Source: Dicaeum eximium (lineage: Eukaryota; Chordata; Aves; Passeriformes; Dicaeidae). From it: a stretch of 64,000 bases of DNA. Below are positions 34,965 through 47,300 of this stretch, piece by piece. Numbering within the stretch: the first letter of the stretch is position 1; each line of letters opens with the position of its first letter. Location of the stretch: contig VWZP01006018.1 of assembly GCA_013396995.1 (NCBI GenBank), positions 207,298 through 271,297 on the forward strand, given 5' to 3'. The notes under the pieces were generated by a model. The model ran no database searches. It had not been told where the DNA came from and was given only the letters and a program-made list of their open reading frames with translations. The position numbers and the translations under genes are program-made.

Positions 34965-37900
34965 GTGAGTAAACAAGAGACCGCACTGTGGGCTCCGGCT
35001 CTGCGCTTCGCACTCTAATTTAGGCTGGCTTAATTTAGAATAAACATTTCTTTGTGACTTAATACCTCATTACGCACTTATACTCGATTTTCTAAAATAG
35101 CTAGTCTGCGGTGGTTAAATCTGGAGACATCGCTGGATGCTTTAGTATTGACAGCGGAGCCTGTGACAGCAGAGCGGGCCGGAGTCCTCAGTGGTCTCCT
35201 GTCACTGCAGCACTGACCAAGGGCCTGTGCAGAATTCTGAAGGAATAAGCAAAAGACTTACTGTGTTTGATGCAAAGATAACAGTAGCTCATTACATATT
35301 AACTGAATGGGAAAGGCGTTGCGGGCAAGGTCTCTTTGGTCATTTTGGGAATACCTGAATCTTTGTTGTACTGGAGTGGCAGGTGAATGATGCCTCTGCA
35401 TCACAAATGCATTTGTGAATTGCACTGATAATCTGTTAAACTGCTCAATTCGCCTGTATGATTCACTCAATTTACTTTATGCACAAACTTAGCTTCCTTT
35501 TCTTAGTAATTTACCTATATGGGATAACTTTCTGATTTTTTTTTTTATATAGAAATCTACCTGTTGAGTTGGCAGGCATATGTTCTTGGTGAAGCCCTAT
35601 GTCTGCCATGCTCTGCAGTACAGGACTTACTTCAGAGAAAAACAGTTCCGGTTCTCTGTAGTAGAAAAGAGAATTAAAACTTATCACAGTGTGTCTGACA
35701 CTGTGGTTAGGAGTCTGAGTCAGCTAGAAAGGAATTTTTATTTCCTGAATGTAAGCTGTCTATATTCACATTAAAATTTTCAGGAGGGTGAAGTACCATA
35801 CCTTAAGCATGCATCTGAAATCTGACAAGCAGAGGCAAGGCAATTGTCTTGCTATTTAATTATTAGTTTTCTACTGGCAATTTACAGGTTACTCCCATTT
35901 GCTGTGTAGGACTGTGAAATGGTAGCCCAAATTTTAACTGAACTTAAACTCCTTGATGAACTGTGGTTCTTTGAATATATTCCAAATAGCTGACTGTTAT
36001 AGTTTAAATAGAGAATTTGTCTGCTGTTCAGTTGGTTTGTCTGTTTTATACCCATAGGATTAGTTTTATTTGCAAGCACCCATGATTTGACTGTTTAGTG
36101 ATCATAGTCTTAAATTCTTTACCATGGAATGATCCATTTCTGGTTGGCAGAATGTGTAGAAAAATATCTCAAAATTCAGAATGTAATTAATTTATACAAT
36201 AACTGTAAAGAATATAATTCCTATAAATGGAAATACCTTCTGAGGCCTGTATCTGAACATGCTTTGGCCTGTGACTCAGGAATACTGAACTGCACTGTGG
36301 AGGTTTGGTGCAGAGTAAAGAAGATCTAATTATTTATTAAGTTAATAGATTTAAACTAACCTTCTTATGAGGCTGTTTCTGCTAAGTGTTGGTTACTCAG
36401 CATTCATCTAGCTGCAAAGACAGAAATACTTGAGAGATAACAACCAGAGAAACAGAATTTTTAACATTTTTAAAAGGTATTTGGAGTTCCACAATGTATA
36501 TTAACAGCACTTTGGTTTTTAAAGCCCAATACTTGGAAGTCTGAAATACTTATATATGAAAAGGGGTGGCTCCATCTCAGGTACTTACATTAAATAGAAA
36601 GTCAGAGGAGAAAAAGGAAATTACATCACATTGTCAAATAAGGAACAGCTAGCTGGAGTAGATGACTTGTAGCACAAAAATGTGCCCCTCCTCCTGTGAA
36701 TTGCTTCTGAGATTTGTTAAAGATAATGTAGTGGCAAGGTGAGCAAAAATAGGTTGTGGATTTAAGGTAGACACGTTTCTTCCCCTCCCAAAAGGGGTAA
36801 GCAGCTCTTTTTTTTTTTCCTTCCTCTCTTTCCCATTTCTTACAAGATGTATATAAGTTCCTTGTCAAGAGTGCTGCCTTTATAAAATCTGTTGAAAGTT
36901 TGAACAGGCATCAGAGATCTGTACAGCAAGTTGCTGTATTCCATACCCATCAAGTGAAACATTCTAGAGCATGCTTTGGTCTACTGTGCATACCAGAAAG
37001 GTTTTCTTTGTTATGAACTTAACTTGTCTCAAATATTTGGTTGCACTGGGGCTGGGAGAGCAGGGAACAGATTCTGTGTGTGATTAGCGATAGGTAATGG
37101 GTTGAGCTAAATATATATGCAAATGCTTCTTAGTTTCTAAACAGAGGCTTACTGTTGTTACAACACAAGTATTTATTAATATGTATCTGTATGAAAACTG
37201 TATATTTGGGATATTTGCTGTAATTCAACTTGCCACAAAAATCTTTCCACAAAGTTCTCACTATGTAGATATGCTACTATTTATGGATACATTTGACTAT
37301 TTTCAGCTTACACATAGCCATCCTGTTGAAGTCTGAAGGTATATTTGGCTTTGTAAAAAAAAATTTAAAAATCAATCTCCTCTCCAATACTTGCTATTAT
37401 TGATACTTGTTAATACAAGCAGACCTGGATGATTACAAGTATCTCCTTTGCACTGTTACCATGCCTTACAGGGAAGGGTGTCAGTAGCTTCCTAATGCAC
37501 TAGCAAATCTTGGAATTGCCTTGGCTTGTAAATGCCCTGTAGAAATTACCAGCCATACTTTTAGTTTGTACTCCATTTCTTTTGAATAACACAAACTGTA
37601 ACTAATCTTCAAAAGTGCTTCTATCTTCCTAAATGCCATAAACTGTGCATAAGTAGGTCAGACAAGCAGAGTAACTGAAAGCCCATTCTGTGCAAATGAG
37701 TAGCACACAAATGTGAGATCAGGAATGATTAATTACTGCGTAGTGTCCATTTTCTTTAGCAAATACAGTTTGATGTCATTTATGGGTAAGTTTAGATCCC
37801 TCAACTTTTAAGGAGGCAGAACTGGGACAGCAGTTGACAGTGAAAACTGTTGATGTTTATATCTTCATGGCTGACTTTTTGGTGGTTTTTTTTTAATACC

Positions 37901-40848
37901 AATTACTAGAATATAATATATACTACTCAGCTTTAGTAAGAGCATGCTGTCTAAAATACAAGCTTTGTATTCAATTATTGTTCTCATGTCTCCCTCTTAA
38001 GATACTGTCTTCCAACGAGCTTATGCATGTTTTAAAATACAAGCACTATTTCTCTAGACTTCACTGAAAAAGTAACTAGATGGTTTAGTGAAAGCATTAC
38101 CTCTCTTGATATCCTAGCTTAAGGCACAGAGGGCAGTTTCATAACTCTCTGAAATGTCAAGGCAAATCACCTGTGAATTTGCAAAGAGGTCATTGATGAA
38201 TGAAGCAAGTTTTATGGCTATATAAATTGTGCTTTATTTTTTAAAAATAAAGACTGACTGAAACAAGTGAAAATTACCTTTTCCTAGAGTATGTAAATAT
38301 TTGTCTGTTTCAGATGTTGAGCTTAGCATTCCAGAGAGATTTCAGAGAGGTGATTGTGCAACCATCAGTCTTGAGAGCTGAGATTTAGACAGCATTCAGA
38401 AAGCTGACACAGTAATTACTAGTAGTGGTTTAGGCGTGGGATTTGGTGGAGGTTGGGCTTCCTAACAAGCCCTGCAAGGGTTGTGTGTTATCACAGCTAG
38501 CACGTTACCTGTGCTCTCAAACTACAGCAGTTGCTCCCCCCCATCATTTTTATATCATAATCAATGTCTCATGGTCCTGTCAGATCTTGTACACACACCG
38601 AGGTGGAGTACAATCATTTGCTGACTAATCAGTGTTCTAGACCAGTGGGTTTTTAACTTGTGACTTGCATTTGACTTCAGAAATATTGAAATGGATAGCA
38701 GGCATTAGCCGTAAGTTTTCTTAATTTTCTTTCTTTCATAGATTTGTTGCTAATAGGATAGGATCCATGACACACAAAAAAAATCAGTGTTCAATACAGT
38801 ATGAGCTGATAAGATGGATGTTTTATTTGGAAATTATGTTGATATGAAGTAATTTTAGAATTGATGCTGTATGTGTACTGTGCTGCTTAAGTCATTTTGA
38901 CAAATGGGTATCTCTGGTGTTCTGCTTGCACTTACAAGATTGTTATTACTTCCCAGGGCTCCTTGTTTTTATTTAATTTTGCTATGAAATATCTGCAATT
39001 CCTGTTACTGGGAAGGGTCCAACTGAACTGAGGACCCAACTGTGTTATGCAAAAATTTCCAGGGTACAGCTAGCTTTTTAAGGAGGTTGTCTGAAGAGGA
39101 AGTACATGGTCTTTACTAAAATCAGGAGGGCTGAATGAAGTAGGACTGTGTTGCAGTACGTAGAACACTGGTTTGGCTCTCTTTCACTTCTATTAAAGTC
39201 TCCTGGCTAGAGTTATTCTGAAATGCCTGCCTAAAATATATTGGGTATCTGGCAGTGAGTAAAACAATCCCACTTCTGTTGACACAGTCATGACTGAGAA
39301 AACCATCACACTCCTAAAGAGAATGGGATTAGGTCTCACACATCATAAATGTACAGAGAGTCAGAAGCTGCTGTTTTCTTAAGATGATCAATACTGGACC
39401 AATTCAAAATTGAAAGAGTGCAGCAGAGTCATTCTTTCTCAATTGTTTATAAATTTCAAATAGTGATGCTGGATTGCAAACTAATCCTTGGGTGCCTGGT
39501 GTACTGTCCTAAGTCCTGCTTAGGAGTTTGCCCATCCCTCACACTGCAGACAGGTATCATGGATCTTTTCTCCTAAAGGAAAAGGAAGATGACACATCTG
39601 CACAGAATGCCTGGTTTTGGGCAGATTTGCCATAAGCTACTACCTGTATCTGTGCCACATTTTCTTGCAGTACCACACTGTGAAGGAGTTTTCTTGCTGT
39701 GTTTGCTGAGTCCTGATATAGCCAGCCCTCAGTTGTTGGTTGACGATTTTCTTTAGATGGAATTCTTTTAGTGGAGGGATATGGACAAATTCACATTAAT
39801 ATTATATGCTCATAGTATTGATTCTCAAGAGAGATACAAATTCAACTCTTCTGCGTGGGGTTTGGTTTGGAAGGTTTTTTGTATGTTTTTTTAAACAGAC
39901 CATATTGCACTTGCTGATTGTAGGATATTTGTGTAGATGAAACAGAGACCAGAGAAGATCTTTTTTATAGTCTTGGACTTAATTTCTCCTGCCTTCAGAA
40001 TGCTGACTAATTTTACATTGCCCCTTCCCCTCCCTGATGAATTTCCTAAACGAAGTCCTGTGAGTCAATTTGTTCTGTAGACTGATTACTTACTCAATAT
40101 AAAGCAATTGCCAACATATTTTTTCTGCCATAAATGGGCCAGATAAAGCATTCTTCACACATTCAAAATAGATTTGAATGCAGCTCAGCAGTTTCAGCCG
40201 AGATTATTTCAAATCACTAGATTTCCAATTTGAAATAGCTAGAAGACTTGAGGCTGTTTTAAAGTATCTTAATGTTTAAGTTCATTAGAAATAGTTACTG
40301 TTTTATGTAAAAGAAGTTTTAGAATTCTAATTCAAGTCATCAATAATCCTGTTTATTAATAGAGTATTATTTTATGGAGGAGAATACTTAACAGCAGACT
40401 AGGCTGTTATGTGTTGGCTACACTAGAAGCTAAAATCTTTAGCAGAAAGATACAACTGAAGACAGATACTGGAAGGTTAAATTGTTCTTCTGTAGAAAAC
40501 TTGAAAAATTTTTTTTTGCATGAGTAACTAGTAGTTTATGTTCAAGAACTGAAGTTGTGCAATACACAACTGTCATATATCAATACCTTAACATATAACT
40601 GCCATATATCAATACCTTCACATGTTTTTCCTATGCAGTGTAGTTCTTTAAGAGAACTTAACTGTTTTGTACTTTAATTTTGCAATCAGACTCAAAACAA
40701 GAAGCTTGGTCAAATTTTCCAGTTGGCAAGTATTAGGACAGGAGGCCTTTCTACAGAGCTATTTAATTCCTTGAATACTGAAATTTCAGATGAGATATGG
40801 AACAACATCAGGTTTGCATTTCTGATATTTATGTCCTCCCTCTTGAAG
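34965..40848 (+). other. ERRFI1: ERRFI1 intron 1 (inferred)
   Basis: A region of about 5.9 kb without a recognisable coding exon, between the CpG island and the first coding exon. Composition is AT-rich with short frames only. A 29-bp tandem duplication lies at 40568-40625. The 3' end of the intron is uncertain: the best acceptor, after a pyrimidine stretch, is at 40847-40848, with weaker ones at 40863-40864 and 40909-40910. Confidence 0.55.
40568..40625. repeat. 29-bp tandem duplication in ERRFI1 intron 1
   Basis: Two adjacent 29-base copies (40568-40596 and 40597-40625) share the core 'catatatcaatacctt' and differ at only a few positions. The location is about 300 bases upstream of the first coding exon. 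Confidence 0.8.
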
Positions 40849-40923
40849 GGAATGAAAACTGCAGGAAACCTTCCAAGTCCTGAATATCAAGGGTTGTGAG
40901 ACATCCTCAGAGAACACTGCACG

Positions 40924-41045
40924 ATGTCAACTGCAGGAGTTGCTGCTCAGGAGATGAGAGTCCCCCTAAAAACTGGATTTCTTCACACCAGTCAAGGCAT
41001 GGGCAGTCTGAAAACCTGCTGGGGTACCCACAGTGGATTTGAGAA
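40924..41045 (+). CDS. ERRFI1: ERRFI1 coding exon 1 (exon 2 of the gene)
   Basis: Encodes residues 1-40 plus two bases of codon 41, with the CRIB-like segment reported to contact Cdc42 in mammals (GVAAQEMRVPLKTGFLH is clearly readable). The donor is GAGAA|gtgagt at 41046. The exon probably extends upstream to about 40849 as 5' UTR. Confidence 0.93.
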
Positions 41046-43024
41046 GTGAGTGAGGCTAAAATTTATCTATTGCATCTTCAAGTCTATGAAATGAGTGTTA
41101 TGAATATTTGTGCCAGTACGGACCTATGGTTCATTTACAGTGAAGGCTTTTTCTTTCTTTTTTTTTTTTTAGTACTTTCTTTAATGTGGACCCTATAGCA
41201 GTGACATATAATTTAAACCCATCAAGCGAGCAACATTTGCCATCCATTGGTAAGTACAAAGTGTGACACAGCCTGACGTGTATGGAAGTGTCAGGGATTT
41301 GTCTCGGGAAAAGCCCCGAGGGCCTCGCTGACACCACCGCGCTCCCGGCCGGCCGCGCCGCCCCCTGCTGGCAGCTCGGGAAACTGCTCCTATTCCGACA
41401 AAACCACTTCTAAATAACGTGCTCGAGTTAAACAAAAACACACACACCCCCCTCCCATTCGCCTTGTACATGGGAGGCCTCTGAGTTGCCATTACACTTT
41501 TCATGGAAAAAATATTTGGTAAAAAAAGCACTTGTTTTGTTGTAGTCTTATACTAGGATCTTTGTTGCCCTCTTGCTTATGCTTGGGGTCTCTTGAACTA
41601 CCTCGTTTAACTGGAGCACTGGTCTAAAACAATAAGATAATCTGCTGCCATCTCAACTAATGCGTAAATCCACAACGAGATGAGATGGGTAATACCTGCG
41701 TTTCACTACCTGGAGACATTAAACAGACATTACTTACTGTTGCATTAGAAGGAATTAAATATGCAGTGGCAGTCATGTGCTAGAATGTTACTTAGAAAAG
41801 TGTCTCTAAGAATTTCTCACCTTTTTAGGGCACTCTTCCAACCAGGCTACCATGAATGACCACATTGCTGGAAGTTGCATCCAAGTCCCATCTCAGAAAT
41901 CCAGTCCACCTCCTGTAAGTCCCAAAAACGAACAGCCAATTTCAAGGTACGACGACCATCTTGTTTCTGGCTTTAGTAAACTGTCATTAACCATGGGCTG
42001 TGTTTCTGAAGAAACACCTCCTCACATGCCAATAAAAAATGGACCAATTCAGTTTCTGTCTGCATCTTCTAATGATCGCAGCTGCAGGCCACTGCCCCCT
42101 CTGCCTATATCTGAAGACTCTACTCCAGATGACGTTGACAAAGAGGTAGAATTCCTGACTAGCTCAGATACTGACTTTTTGTTAGAAGATTATGAACTTC
42201 CTCCTTTTAAATCCAGTGCTCCAAGCCGTCGGAGCTTTAGGGGCTGTGGACAAATCAACTATGCGTATTTCGATGCTCCAACAGGACCAAAACCAGAAGA
42301 TGCCAACCCTACACCAAGCCTAAATGTGTACATATCCAGTATTTATCCTCCTCCACAGCAGCTGCATCGACGCCTGCGAAGGTCCCATTCTGGGCCAGCT
42401 GGATCTCTCAATAAACCCATAGTGAGACTGACTGGACACTTCAACAGGTCATCTCCAACTTCTGATGAAGACAAACCAGAGATTCCACCCAGGGTTCCCA
42501 TACCCCCAAGGGCTCTCAAACCAGACTACAGAAGGTGGTCAGCAGAAGTTGCTTCCAGTGCGTACAGTGATGAAGACAGGCCTCCCAAAGTGCCCCCTCG
42601 AGAGCCTTTGTCACGCAGCAATTCCCGCACCCCGAGTCCCAAAAGCCTTCCATCATACCTCAACGGGGTCATGCCCCCCACCCAGAGCTTTGCACCTGAT
42701 CCTAAGTATGTCAGCAGCAAAGCTCTACAAAGACAAAATAGTGAAGGATCTTCCAACAGGGTCCCTTGCATTCTTCCAATTATTGAAAATGGTAAGAAGG
42801 CCAGTTCAACACACTACTATCTGCTACCAGAGAGACCTCCATATTTGGACAAGTATGAGAAGTTCTTCAGAGAAGCAGAGGAGAGGAGCTCTAACACTGA
42901 TGTTCAGTCCTGGTCTGGTGACTGCACAGCCACCTCAGCCCCAATAAAACTGGACTCAAAGCCCAGAATGGACATAGGTGGTCCCCTGAAACGAAAACAC
43001 CTGTCCTACGTGGTTTCCCCGTAG
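40924..43024 (+). CDS. ERRFI1: ERBB receptor feedback inhibitor 1 (Mig-6), complete coding region over three exons
   Basis: Joining 40924-41045, 41173-41249 and 41829-43024 gives one frame of 464 codons plus TAG, close to the 462 of human ERRFI1. This scaffold protein is a stimulus-induced feedback inhibitor that binds the kinase domain of EGFR/ErbB receptors and promotes their down-regulation; it is cytosolic and acts at membranes. Visible parts in order are: an N-terminal CRIB-like segment starting MSTAGVAAQE (residues 1-40), a proline-rich RPLPPLPIS (153-161), RRSFRGCGQINYAYFD (200-215), a 14-3-3-type RRSHSGPAG (about 250-258), SH3-type proline runs (284-294 and 317-327), ErbB-binding segment 1 (about 341-369), and the tyrosine pair in HYYLLPERPPY (Y396/Y397, equivalent to human Y394/Y395). 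The last residues, LSYVVSP, match the human C-terminus. The start ATG has A at -3. Intron phases are 2 and 1. No frame break is seen. Confidence 0.96.
41046..41172 (+). other. ERRFI1: ERRFI1 intron 2
   Basis: A 127-base intron starting gtgagt and ending in an uninterrupted T-run of more than ten bases followed directly by ag (41171-41172). Phase 2. Confidence 0.9.
41173..41249 (+). CDS. ERRFI1: ERRFI1 coding exon 2 (exon 3 of the gene)
   Basis: A 77-base exon completing codon 41 and encoding TFFNVDPIAVTYNLNPSSEQ and the residues after it, to the first base of codon 67. It aligns with the human NNFLNIDPITMAYSLN region. The donor is ATTG|gtaagt at 41250. Confidence 0.92.
41288..41334. repeat. 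Nested imperfect hairpin in ERRFI1 intron 3
   Basis: Outer arms GTGTCAG (41288-41294) and CTGACAC (41328-41334) pair perfectly. Inner arms CTCGGG (41303-41308) and CCCGAG (41315-41320) also pair perfectly. A near-symmetric internal loop of 8 and 7 bases separates them. Confidence 0.7.
41358..41373 (-). promoter_or_regulatory. Strong CTCF-like motif
   Basis: The + strand reads CCGCCCCCTGCTGGCA. Its reverse complement, TGCCAGCAGGGGGCGG, fits the vertebrate CTCF core (CCASYAGRKGGC). It lies in the GC-rich patch of ERRFI1 intron 3. The match is seen in the sequence; occupancy is not known. Confidence 0.6.
41829..43024 (+). CDS. ERRFI1: ERRFI1 terminal coding exon
   Basis: Begins after ttttttag with GG (completing codon 67), then CAC, and encodes residues 68-464 followed by TAG at 43022-43024. 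It carries all the proline-rich, 14-3-3-type and ErbB-binding regions. An internal ATG at 41852 opens a long frame but is not the true start, because the two upstream exons join in frame. Confidence 0.95.
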
Positions 43025-44357
43025 TATCTGGGAGCACAGTCTCAGCTCAGTTGTGTGGGATGGAGCTGAACTTTATAATGTTACAACATTCTTACAGTTC
43101 ACAGATAATGAAGTAGGAGCAGTTTGTCCTCTGAGAACTGAAAAGTGGATGGTAAAGGCCTCTTATGCTGCATATATTTGATATGTTTCTTAAGACCTTT
43201 TTGTCTTGGTATGTAAGCTGAAAACCTACAAAGATTCCACAGAAACATGGAGGGATAGTAGTCACAGTTGGCCAGTTGTATGCTACCTAGATGAACATGT
43301 TTGGTAGTCAGCATTATTAAAAAAAATTTTTAAAAATTGATCTTTGCTTAAGAGTTACTTATAAAGCAGACAACAGACCAAGTAATGCAGTACAGTTTTT
43401 GTATCAGCTATTTTCCAAAATTTCTTTTACATAGTAATTCTACTGAGAACAGACTGTCCTCTTTTACTAGGATATGTCTGATAAGGTAAATGTGAGATAT
43501 GATACCCACTTCAAGACTTGGCAGGCGTATTGGAAGTGCATTTTGAAAGATTAATCTATCTTACAAATTAAATTGATGCTAGTAGACTTCTAAAGTGAGT
43601 TAGGTTTTGTGAATTCAGTTGCTAGACACACTTGGCTCAATTTTGCAGTTTTTCCTGGAAGAGACTTGGACCAGCTATTGCTAAGCCTCTGCTGCTGCTC
43701 TTTTCCTGCTGGATCCTAGAAATGTGTGAATGTGTCCTGAGCAGCCACAGGGTTGCTATTAGGTAGGCAGTAACAACTATGTGCTCACCTAGAGTCTGAA
43801 ATTATGACTGTATTAAATACAGAAACACAGCACAAGCTGGTCTTGTGTTCTGGTTTCTGTTCAGTATTTTAGGGGGGGGAGGAGGAGGGTATGAGGAAAA
43901 AAACATGATTCCAATTATGAACAGTGTCAGTCCCATCTCTTGCTGCTTCAGATGCTGCTTCTTGCTGTTTAATTTTTCCTCACTGTGCCTCAGCCATTCA
44001 CTGAAGTTCACTGAGGTGCCACCTTTGCAGTTTCTTGTGCTTGGTTTGGTTACATTTATCCTCTTACAGATAAGCACAAGAGAAAGGGTGCTCATTAACA
44101 GGGGTACAGAAGATGAATGTGTTCCTCCTAACAGAAGTAAACAAGGTGTTTACAGTTTAAACTGCTGAATGAGATGTTTGAGCTATTTTAAGCTTACTTT
44201 TTATTTGTTTTAGTACAAACTAAATGAAGGTGAAATACATGCTATAGAAATGCACTGATATTTCTGCATCATGTACAGTATTGAATAAAAAGTAATTCAC
44301 TTTGTATTTTGAATATTGTCGTCTTGAGTTTAATAAAGTTATAAAATACTTATTTAT
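43025..44357 (+). other. ERRFI1: ERRFI1 3' UTR
   Basis: About 1.3 kb of AT-rich sequence after the stop, a length typical of this gene. AATAAA signals occur at 44284-44289 and 44332-44337, followed by a U/GU-rich stretch ('ttttggtttttgcttt') that fits cleavage near 44355. Several ATTTA motifs suggest an unstable messenger, as expected of an immediate-early gene. A further AATAAA at 44585 could serve a longer form. Confidence 0.7.
44332..44337 (+). terminator. ERRFI1: ERRFI1 polyadenylation signal
   Basis: Canonical AATAAA with a U-rich downstream element about 30 bases later. An earlier AATAAA at 44284 may be used as an alternative. Confidence 0.6.
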
Positions 44358-47300
44358 GATACATTTTGGTTTTTGCTTTATTGAATAGTGCATGCAATTG
44401 CATTTTAGTTCTGCATTTACTGGAAAGTTCAAAGTTTGTAATGTTAAATGTGCAACAGATGTTGAATTCAGCTTGCATTTAATTTGAGTTAAGATTTCTG
44501 CAGAAGTGTTCAATAACTCATATTGCACACCATTCATTTTAATTCCACCCTACTACCTGGTAGCATAGTATCTATAGTGCTGACAATAAAACATCCTGTA
44601 AGATTAAGTTATCTGGCCTAACATTATTAATGATTTTGGTTTTTTCTGGTCACCTATAGCATGTTAGCTGTTGGATTATGTGTTTTTCTGACTTAGAGAT
44701 GGGCCATCATACAGAAAGGAGAGGGCAGTAGTGTTCCTGTCTTCAATTTCTCACCTGGTAAAAAAAATCATGGTTAAAAGGAGAAAGAAATTGTGAATAC
44801 TTACCACAAAGCAAGTGTAGTTCACCACAGTATGCAAGCCACGGATAAGGTTACTGAAGAGAGAAAGCATCACACAACTTGGACCCTCTGGCTGTGTATG
44901 CAGGCAAATACTTGCCTTGATCTGGCGTGTGGATGTTTGTGTCAGTAGGTTTATTTCAGAATAAAACAGGGTACCATCCTTGGAATTGGATGTGAAAAAT
45001 ATCAGATGCAGTTTTTCAGTAATGCCCAATCCCTTGGCTCTTATACCTTGGAAGATTCATTTAGGAAGGTGCTTAAACACCTACTGCTGTGCCATAGCAC
45101 TAAGACCATGCAGATAGGCTTCAAAAACATAAACAAGTTACCTAATCCTGTGCAAGGCTTTCAACTCACATTCAGCCTACTGAAAGCTCTGCTCTCCCTC
45201 CACTCCCTGGATTTTTGTAAGATGAAAAGGTAAAATCTATACTTAAAACTGCTTATATTTAAGGGGAAGGCTGCAAGTCTAGGACTCCAAAATAATATAA
45301 GCTCTGTTTCACCATCACTGCTGCAGCAAATGGACTGACACTGCCAAGCTGCAGCTCTTCCCTCGTAGACTGTTGGAGCTGGCACAGACTCAGCAGTTGT
45401 CATTCCAGTAGAGCTCCATCTAAACCCAAGGAACTGCCCTACAAATCTCTCCTGGCTTTTGCCTCTGGGTCCCACTCCATTCCTGATACTCCACATTCTT
45501 AGCTTAAATATATCTGGTATAAAATAGGGTATTGTTACAGTACCTCCAGCTCTGTGTTCTAGCACCTATTTTCACTTCTGTTAGCAGTAGAGGTGCCCTA
45601 AAAAACAGCTACTGTAGCAGCAGAAGGTTTTTTACTTGAGCTGCTTCTGCATACAAACTATTACCATATTTATAGTGCTGCAAAACTTACAACCATTATA
45701 AAACTTGTGCTTTTGAATGGTCTTACATAACCTTTTCTGAAATTCCTAAAACATTTAAGACTTTAAACCTAACCTCCATGTGTTTTTTTCCTAGGGAAAA
45801 AAATTGCATACTCCTTTGCTGAGGGTATTATTGCTACTGGTTACTTAGTCCTGAGTATTAAAAAAAAAGTCACTGTAGTGATGTTGGCTTTCCTGTTGTG
45901 AGCTGTGTGTCAGCTGAATTACAGCACAATGTTAAGTTAACATTTCAGAAGTTAAGCAAGGAACTGCTTGGCCATGAACAAGACATTCAAACAGGTTACA
46001 GAGCTCACATGCCTCTTGAGTACAAGGAAAGTAACTTACAGACAAGTCTTGGAGTGTTTAAATAACTTGACTGTTTTATCTTTACAACTGTGTAGGAAGG
46101 AGGTCTCACTGAGGACTTGGTCCACAATTCAGTGGTTCTTTTTGTGAAGGGGTCACTGACAAAAGCAGGTGGAAGCTTTGCATATATTCTTAGACACCAG
46201 ATTCCTGTGCTTTGGGAAACAGTCTGCATGATCCAAAAACTGTATTTCGTTTTCCAAGTGAGTAATTAAGGCTGTAGAGCTGTGGGGGAAGCTTTGCAAG
46301 TTCTGGCCAGAAGACATTTCTCTGCTCATCCCCTGGCACATGATAAGACTTGCCAGGACACAACACGCTTTTGCAACAGCCTGATCACATGTCTGAATAT
46401 TCAGAGTTTGGACTCACTTGAGCAAGGCCTGAGAGCTTGCTTCTGAGAGCTAGATTTGACTGGAATAATCACACTTCAAAGCAGTCACAACTTGATAAAC
46501 TGAAGTTTGGAGAGTCCCGGAATTTGTGTTAAAGCAGGGAAGAATGATGTGCGTGTGTGGAAAGGCAATGCTGCTCACAGCCTCCTGATTCAAGGGGCAG
46601 GTTACCCACACTGCTCCCCTGCCCTCAGCACTCTCCTCCTTGCCTCAGGAGCCCTGTTGTGACCATCCAGCCATGTCAGTGGGGACTCCTTGGGGTCAGG
46701 AGGCAGCAGCTGTGTTGGGGCAAAGGGGTTGTACCACAATAAACTCTAGAGGCTGCATCCAGCACAGCCCTACGGTGAACCCAGGAACATTGAGACATGT
46801 CTGTTAACAAAGCTGGTGAGAATGGAGGAGGGTGCTGGGTGACCTCTCCTCCAGGCTCAAAACCATTGACAGCACAAGCAAAAGCACAATGGGTAACGAC
46901 TGACAGCAAAAAGAATCTGACATGTTCACCATGGGCAAGCACTGGTGCTGCCTGGTGCTGCTTGGCTGCTCTGCTGTTTGCAGAACACCCTTTCCTTGAT
47001 GAGTTTGACTGGCAAATGAACCCAGGGGAGCTGGTAACTAAAGGAAAGGATGTTTGCCTCCATATACCTTTTCCTGAAAAGAAGAGGCAGTGTTAGTGAC
47101 TTGAAAAATCCATTAGCTTAACTTCACCATATTAACTTGCTGTTAAACAGATAAAGTCAGTAAATAACACAGAGCTGTAGCTGATCATCAGCTTCTTTTG
47201 CATCACAAGAGATAAACCAGAAAGTAAACCTGATTCGGAAGTATGCTGATTGACAACATAATTAAAATCTGCAGTCATTTAAATGTACTGATTGTTGTTG

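Larger units (their letters stand above)
41250..41828 (+). other. ERRFI1: ERRFI1 intron 3 with an internal GC-rich patch
   Basis: A 579-base phase-1 intron (gtaagt ... ttttttag). Most of it is AT-rich, but about 41285-41400 is strongly CpG-rich. That patch contains a nested hairpin (41288-41334) and a CTCF-like motif (41358-41373). Confidence 0.88.

Noticed and set aside
38232..38252. AT-only palindrome CTTTATTTTTT/AAAAATAAAG in ERRFI1 intron 1
   Set aside because: Low-complexity AT palindromes of this size are expected by chance in AT-rich introns.
42465..42947. 160-codon + strand frame
   Set aside because: It lies entirely inside the ERRFI1 terminal exon in another frame and is a shadow of the real coding sequence.
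41852..43024. 390-codon frame taken as a complete single-exon gene
   Set aside because: Two upstream exons join in frame through good GT-AG sites and supply the conserved N-terminus, so ATG 41852 (codon 75) is internal.
45161..45565. 134-codon - strand frame downstream of ERRFI1
   Set aside because: No recognised homology and no supporting promoter or splice structure.
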